Shown here piece by piece: positions 5,625 through 9,080 of a stretch of 9,080 nt of DNA. Position 1 is the first letter of the stretch. The number at the start of each line of letters is the position of its first letter. Source of the stretch: Chlamydiales bacterium. GTDB taxonomy: Bacteria; Chlamydiota; Chlamydiia; Chlamydiales; JAACFD01. The notes beneath the pieces were generated by a model. That model made no database searches. It had not been told where the DNA came from and saw nothing but the letters and a program-made list of their open reading frames with translations. Location of the stretch: contig JAACFD010000070.1 in the NCBI GenBank assembly GCA_009937555.1, forward strand, positions 1 to 9,080, read 5' to 3'. The position numbers and the translations under genes were made by a program.

Positions 5625-7755
5625 AATCTTCCAAGAGGGTGATTTCTGGGGGGAGCTTTTTTTTCTTGCTGTGGTAGTTGTGTAGAATCTCGAGTAACTC
5701 TTTTGTGTCTCCCGGCCTCTTTTTTTTCTCGTCTCTTTTGTTCGATAGTTCTTTCCAGTAATGGTCGTCTACAACTTTTGGAGTTAAACAGATAAACATT
5801 TCTGTATTCTCAGCTAAGTCTTCTTCAGACTTAAATAGATACCCTGCAATAGGTATCTTTGATACCAAAGGAATTTCTCCTTTAAGTAGGTCTTTGGTTT
5901 TTCGTTTAAGCCCTCCTAAAATAATAGTATCTCCGTTTCGTACTCTGATTTCATTCTTTATTGATCTTTTAGATATATTAGGGAGTTCCCCAAGAGTTTT
6001 TGGCGAGTCAAAATGAATATTGCAGTTTAATGTTATATATGGATCCTGATAGTTCTCTGTAGGTATTTGCACTACAGGTGTGACTTCAATTCTAATCCCT
6101 ACTTCTTTTCTGTCATAGCTTTTGCTCATCCTTCCTTTGTGAGAATACCCAGTATTTATAGATATCTCATCGACTATTGATATTGAAGCGGGCTTTTTGT
6201 TGCAGGTTAATAGGCTTGGGTTAGCATTGATTTGTAAGTTCTTTTGGGACATTACAAGCTTATAGGCTAAGTCGATTGCTGGAAAATTTTTAAGTGATGA
6301 TTTTTTTAGAATAAAATCATGAATTCCTTGATGATTTTCATTGGAAAATTCAAAGCTATTTTTATTTGTGTGGGAAGCTATAGAACCCATGGAAAGGTGT
6401 GAAAGACCAATTTCGTTGTTATTTTCAATTTTCTTTTCAAAGAGAAGAACATCTATATTCACCATGATATTAGGCTTGTCAATTTTATCTATTAATTGTT
6501 GAAGAGCTACTCTAGTAGGTTCATCACAGTATCCAACGATAGAGTTAGTCTTTGAGTCTATGGTGAAATCTTGATAGCTAGTTGATAAGGAAGATTCATT
6601 ATTGCTGGTAATATGAGGGCTGTTTTCCTGTTTCATAATCCTAAAAAAGTCATTAATAAGGGGGGCTATTTCCTGCACTTCAGTGTGTTTGCAATTTATA
6701 AAAAATAGCTTCTTTTCAACTTCTTTTTGAGATTGGTTTTTTATTTTCTTTAGTAATGTATCTATTGCATCTAAATCTTTCTCTTGAGCAACAACAAGGG
6801 CTGTTTGTTTTGAGTGTCTTAATGCTATAGACTCAGCTTTTGTCTTTTTATTTTCTTTTTTACTAAATATAGAAGAGGTAAGTTTTTGAAATTCATCAAA
6901 TGAGAGAGGGGAGATATTAAGAACCCTGCATGATTTTTCAGGTAAATTTGTGGTAATAAAATCTATAAACCGCTGAAAAGAAAGCAGTTCTTTTACATGT
7001 GAAAATATAATAATACCACTATCTAAATTTACTTTCTTACACTGATTGTCATTGATAATTTCTGAGAAGTGTTCTTCAATATGAGGTAAATGATTTTCTG
7101 AAACAGGGAAATAGAAACCTGCTCTAATATTTTGAGGAAGTTTTTTTAATTCTTCAAGAGAGTTAATAAAGTGAAAAGTTGAAAAGTGTTTTTCTTTACT
7201 AATATATAGCCTCTTAATGAATGGGGACAAGCTCTCAATTTCAATATTATTTTCATATAAGACCATATCTAAAAGCTCATCCCAGTAACTTTGAGGGATA
7301 GGCAGTTTTGAGCTTATGTTTAGTTTAATTTCCCTCAAATCTTGAGGTATAAGGTAGATGTGATCAGTAGAAGAATACTCATGAATAAAGTCATAAAGGT
7401 CGATCTGTTCTTTACTTATAATAACGGAATCTAAGTTATGGTCCTGCTTCTGAAACTCTTTCCACTCTAGTTCTAGTTGCTTAATTTCTTTAGCCACTTT
7501 TTGTATGGTTAAGGTTGTTTTTTCTATGTCCAGGATATTACTATGAGCTTCTATTTGCTCTTCAATTCCCTTATAAAGAGTCGATAACTGACTCTTTTTA
7601 TCATTCATCTTTACCTGAAGGTTTTCCTTTTCTGTTACAAGTAGGCTTTTAGCATTTTCTAGAAAGCTATACTCCTTTTCTTCTATTGTTTGCCCAAAGG
7701 CAGAAGTTAGTAGACAGATGCCTAGAATGTGAAGTATTGATATTTTTTTAAACAT
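5617..7755 (-). CDS. gspD: type II secretion outer-membrane secretin GspD, with N-terminal coiled coil
   Basis: Protein of 712 aa that should form the multimeric outer-membrane channel. Residues 1-21 look like a cleavable signal peptide (hydrophobic 6-19, SAFG before Q22). Residues about 25-105 are Glu/Lys/Gln-rich and predicted coiled coil, which is not part of standard GspD. An N0-like domain follows at about 115-190, then N1 (about 205-275) and N2/N3-like modules (about 275-425). The secretin domain covers about 430-665, with VGIRIEVTPVVQ (552-563), RNGDTIILGGL (606-616) and IPLVSKIPIAGYLFKS (628-643), all hallmarks of the family. A charged tail of nearly 50 residues (KKKKLPPEI near 697-705) follows; its place is where some secretins bind a pilotin. 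The ATG is 2 bp after the preceding stop, with AAGG at good spacing. The N1 to N3 domain borders are approximate. Confidence 0.94.
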   Translation of the reverse strand: MFKKISILHILGICLLTSAFGQTIEEKEYSFLENAKSLLVTEKENLQVKMNDKKSQLSTLYKGIEEQIEAHSNILDIEKTTLTIQKVAKEIKQLELEWKEFQKQDHNLDSVIISKEQIDLYDFIHEYSSTDHIYLIPQDLREIKLNISSKLPIPQSYWDELLDMVLYENNIEIESLSPFIKRLYISKEKHFSTFHFINSLEELKKLPQNIRAGFYFPVSENHLPHIEEHFSEIINDNQCKKVNLDSGIIIFSHVKELLSFQRFIDFITTNLPEKSCRVLNISPLSFDEFQKLTSSIFSKKENKKTKAESIALRHSKQTALVVAQEKDLDAIDTLLKKIKNQSQKEVEKKLFFINCKHTEVQEIAPLINDFFRIMKQENSPHITSNNESSLSTSYQDFTIDSKTNSIVGYCDEPTRVALQQLIDKIDKPNIMVNIDVLLFEKKIENNNEIGLSHLSMGSIASHTNKNSFEFSNENHQGIHDFILKKSSLKNFPAIDLAYKLVMSQKNLQINANPSLLTCNKKPASISIVDEISINTGYSHKGRMSKSYDRKEVGIRIEVTPVVQIPTENYQDPYITLNCNIHFDSPKTLGELPNISKRSIKNEIRVRNGDTIILGGLKRKTKDLLKGEIPLVSKIPIAGYLFKSEEDLAENTEMFICLTPKVVDDHYWKELSNKRDEKKKRPGDTKELLEILHNYHSKKKKLPPEITLLEDYE

Positions 7756-7757
7756 AT

Positions 7758-8882
7758 TTACCTTATCTCTTCTAGTGAGGGATAGCTGCTGCGTTGCTTA
7801 TGAGCAGATGATTCAGAGGGAATTTTTATTTTAAAGGCTTTTGTTCTAGAAGGGTTATAAACTTCTAGCTCTAGCATGTTATTTATCGCTCCGTTTACGA
7901 TGATAAGATTTCCATGAATTCTGTGAGTTAATAGCTTTTCTAGCTCTTCTTTAGAGTTAATTTCTAAGATGTTACCGTCAGCGTCCCATATGAACCAGTC
8001 TTTTTTTCTAATAATAAATGCCTTATTAGCCAATGATATCTTAAATCTTTCAAGGTCTTTTTGCTGTAAGAACTTGATTTGCTCAGCTTCTTGGAAAGGG
8101 TACCAGTCGCTATGTTGCAAATCTAGTGAAAGTCTTTTTGTAAAAAGACCATAAGAGTCTGTTAATATAAAAAATGCTGTTTTATCATTTATACCCTCAA
8201 AAAATAATGTCTCTGTTTTTTTAGAGGGTCTTTCTAAAGACCATTTGTCTTTTATCCAGTATAAAGATGAATGAGGCTTAAGGTATAAGTATGTGGCAGC
8301 TTCCTCCTGGCCGTACTGGAATTTTTCAGAAAGAGTTTTGTGTTTATTGCCACCATGCTCTTTGAAAAGTAAGTCCTGGCCTTTCCAGAGGAAATGTTGT
8401 TTCCATAAAAGATTGTGGGATACTTGAAGGCCTCCAATGCTCCATTTATCCCTAAGCTCTTTTACAAGTTCCTCATTGACCTTAAGTTTTAAATCGTATC
8501 TTTTAGGGTTAATAGGCAAATCCTTTGCAAAGTCTATACTAAGTGTGATACCTGCTTCTGCTTCTTTGGTAGCTATCAGAGATAAAAGCATATGCTTACT
8601 TTTCCTTGCTGAGTTTTTGAGAGATTTGTCTAGGAAAAGTTTTTGCTCATATTTTAGAGATAGGATTTTAGTACTTGACTTGCCTCTAATGGCAATAAGG
8701 GCTTCTTCATCTTTAATACAGAGCAGGTGAACAGCCTGCTCTAATTTTTCTCTGGAAAGATTTAATTGGATATCTTCATTAGGTACTAAAGCTATAGCTT
8801 CAGTTTTTGCAGCTATTGATAGAGGATGGAGTAAGCAGATAAATAGGAAGCTGAAACTAAGCAGTGAATGTTTACTTTTCAT
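7758..8882 (-). CDS. exported protein of unknown function, first gene of the T2S operon
   Basis: Protein of 374 aa that I do not recognise as a named family. The N-terminus is a good signal peptide: basic MKSKH, hydrophobic 7-24, then SIAA before Lys26. No other membrane segment is apparent, so the mature protein is probably periplasmic or outer-membrane associated. Residues 147-299 contain eight tryptophans (for example LWKGQD, WIKDKW, DWFIWDADGN), suggesting repeated beta-strand or propeller-like units, though no exact repeat is clear. The C-terminus is basic and serine-rich. It precedes gspD by 2 bp, where gspC usually lies, but it has no visible PDZ domain and no long non-cleaved anchor. 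It matches the place of chlamydial CT573 as I remember that locus. The ATG (8880-8882) has only AAAG directly before it, a poor ribosome site, but the signal peptide fixes this start and the next Met is residue 98. Confidence 0.8.
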   Translation of the reverse strand: MKSKHSLLSFSFLFICLLHPLSIAAKTEAIALVPNEDIQLNLSREKLEQAVHLLCIKDEEALIAIRGKSSTKILSLKYEQKLFLDKSLKNSARKSKHMLLSLIATKEAEAGITLSIDFAKDLPINPKRYDLKLKVNEELVKELRDKWSIGGLQVSHNLLWKQHFLWKGQDLLFKEHGGNKHKTLSEKFQYGQEEAATYLYLKPHSSLYWIKDKWSLERPSKKTETLFFEGINDKTAFFILTDSYGLFTKRLSLDLQHSDWYPFQEAEQIKFLQQKDLERFKISLANKAFIIRKKDWFIWDADGNILEINSKEELEKLLTHRIHGNLIIVNGAINNMLELEVYNPSRTKAFKIKIPSESSAHKQRSSYPSLEEIR

Positions 8883-8898
8883 CTTTATATACTATGCC

Positions 8899-8920
8899 TT
8901 TTACATTGTAAAAAATGTAA
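8899..8920. promoter_or_regulatory. overlapping palindromes in divergent promoter region, possible operator
   Basis: TTTTACATTGTAAAA (8899-8913) is a perfect palindrome with 7-bp arms around one central T. It overlaps a second inverted repeat with arms TTACATT (8901-8907) and AATGTAA (8914-8920). It lies 17 bp upstream of the start of the 374-aa gene in the 131-bp divergent intergenic region. On the minus strand a TTTACA (8907-8912) and a TATAAA (8884-8889) stand 17 bp apart, like -35 and -10 boxes, with the palindrome over the -35. However, that -10 nearly touches the ATG, so transcription would start inside the gene unless the mRNA is leaderless or another promoter is used. An operator for a dimeric regulator is the simplest reading; chance in AT-rich DNA is possible. 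Confidence 0.35.
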
Positions 8921-8956
8921 GTATTTCCGATTCTATGAAGAGAATAAGAGAGGAAG

Positions 8957-9009
8957 TATAGTTAAGAGTGTAAAATACGTAAACATCTAATAATTTTGTA
9001 TTAAGGGGA
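8957..9009 (+). promoter_or_regulatory. probable promoter and ribosome binding site of the rightward gene
   Basis: The leader of the gene starting at 9014 must begin in this stretch or just to its left. Candidate -10 boxes are TATAGT (8957-8962), TAAAAT (8971-8976) and TAATAAT (8988-8994). None has a convincing -35 at 16 to 18 bp, so no single promoter can be chosen. AAGGGGA (9003-9009) is a strong Shine-Dalgarno at normal distance from the ATG at 9014 and supports that start. Confidence 0.4.
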
Positions 9010-9013
9010 AAAT

Positions 9014-9080
9014 ATGGGCTTTTTTTTAAACTTGTCTTTTAAGGAGAAAGTTTTTCTAGCTATCTTGCTTTCAGGGGCTT
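9014..9080 (+). CDS. N-terminus of an unidentified membrane or exported protein (3' partial)
   Basis: Only the first 22 codons are present: ATG at 9014 after a strong Shine-Dalgarno (AAGGGGA), then MGFFLNLSFKEKVFLAILLSGA and the window ends. The short basic and aromatic stretch (LSFKEKVF) leading into a hydrophobic run looks like a signal sequence or first membrane helix. Several peptide-type ABC transporter binding proteins and permeases begin in a similar way, but that is only an impression and no family can be assigned. It is transcribed divergently from the T2S block and shares the 131-bp intergenic region with it. Confidence 0.55.
   Translation, partial: MGFFLNLSFKEKVFLAILLSGA

Noticed and set aside
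2371..7755. Type IV pilus system (PilQ, PilB, PilC, PilA) instead of T2S
   Set aside because: The order D-E-F-G, the DGWGN motif of GspG, a GspJ-like gene downstream and absence of PilT and PilM-P type genes favour T2S. The families are related, so this is a judgement, not proof.
8437..8730. Plus-strand open frame of 97 codons, with smaller ones at 7969-8154 (+) and 8252-8437 (-), inside the 374-aa gene
   Set aside because: The long minus-strand gene with a signal peptide and tight spacing to gspD accounts for this DNA; the others are Ser/Leu-rich or shifted-frame shadows.
1..9080. CRISPR arrays, tRNA or rRNA genes, insertion sequences
   Set aside because: No regularly spaced repeats, no cloverleaf or rRNA-like stretch and no transposase were seen; almost all DNA is explained by the listed genes.

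Overview
The window is AT-rich and densely coded. It holds one eight-gene block on the minus strand (8882 down to 602), flanked by pieces of two plus-strand genes. Four genes of the block are recognisable core parts of a type II secretion (T2S) machine: gspD (outer-membrane secretin), gspE (ATPase), gspF (inner-membrane platform) and gspG (major pseudopilin). Between gspG and the end of the block lie a small membrane protein, a GspJ-like minor pseudopilin and a membrane-anchored protein in the usual GspK position. The block opens with an unfamiliar exported protein of 374 aa in the place where gspC normally sits.

The order (exported protein, D, E, F, G, then about 137, 177 and 285 aa) matches my memory of the Chlamydia T2S locus (CT573 to CT566 in C. 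trachomatis). With the low GC and very divergent pseudopilins, this suggests a member of the Chlamydiota, more likely an environmental lineage than Chlamydia itself, because the flanking genes differ. This is inference from gene order and protein lengths, not from a database search.

Layout. 1-615 (+): C-terminal part of a single-pass membrane protein with a BatD/DUF4381-like helical domain, cut by the window edge. Its stop overlaps the end of the T2S block tail to tail by 14 bp. 602-8882 (-): the T2S block, whose genes are separated by 2 to 12 bp or overlap by 8 to 20 bp, so it is probably one translationally coupled operon. 8883-9013: divergent intergenic region with a perfect 15-bp palindrome and an overlapping 20-bp inverted repeat next to the T2S start. 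9014-9080 (+): first 22 codons of a gene that runs out of the window.

Working model: GspE hydrolyses ATP at the cytoplasmic face of GspF, driving assembly of a short periplasmic pseudopilus of GspG with the small downstream proteins, which pushes substrates through the GspD channel. No gene here looks like GspC, L, M, N or the prepilin peptidase GspO. All three pilin-like proteins lack the glycine normally required before the prepilin peptidase cut, and GspD carries a long coiled coil ahead of its N0 domain. These departures from the textbook system are the most interesting content.
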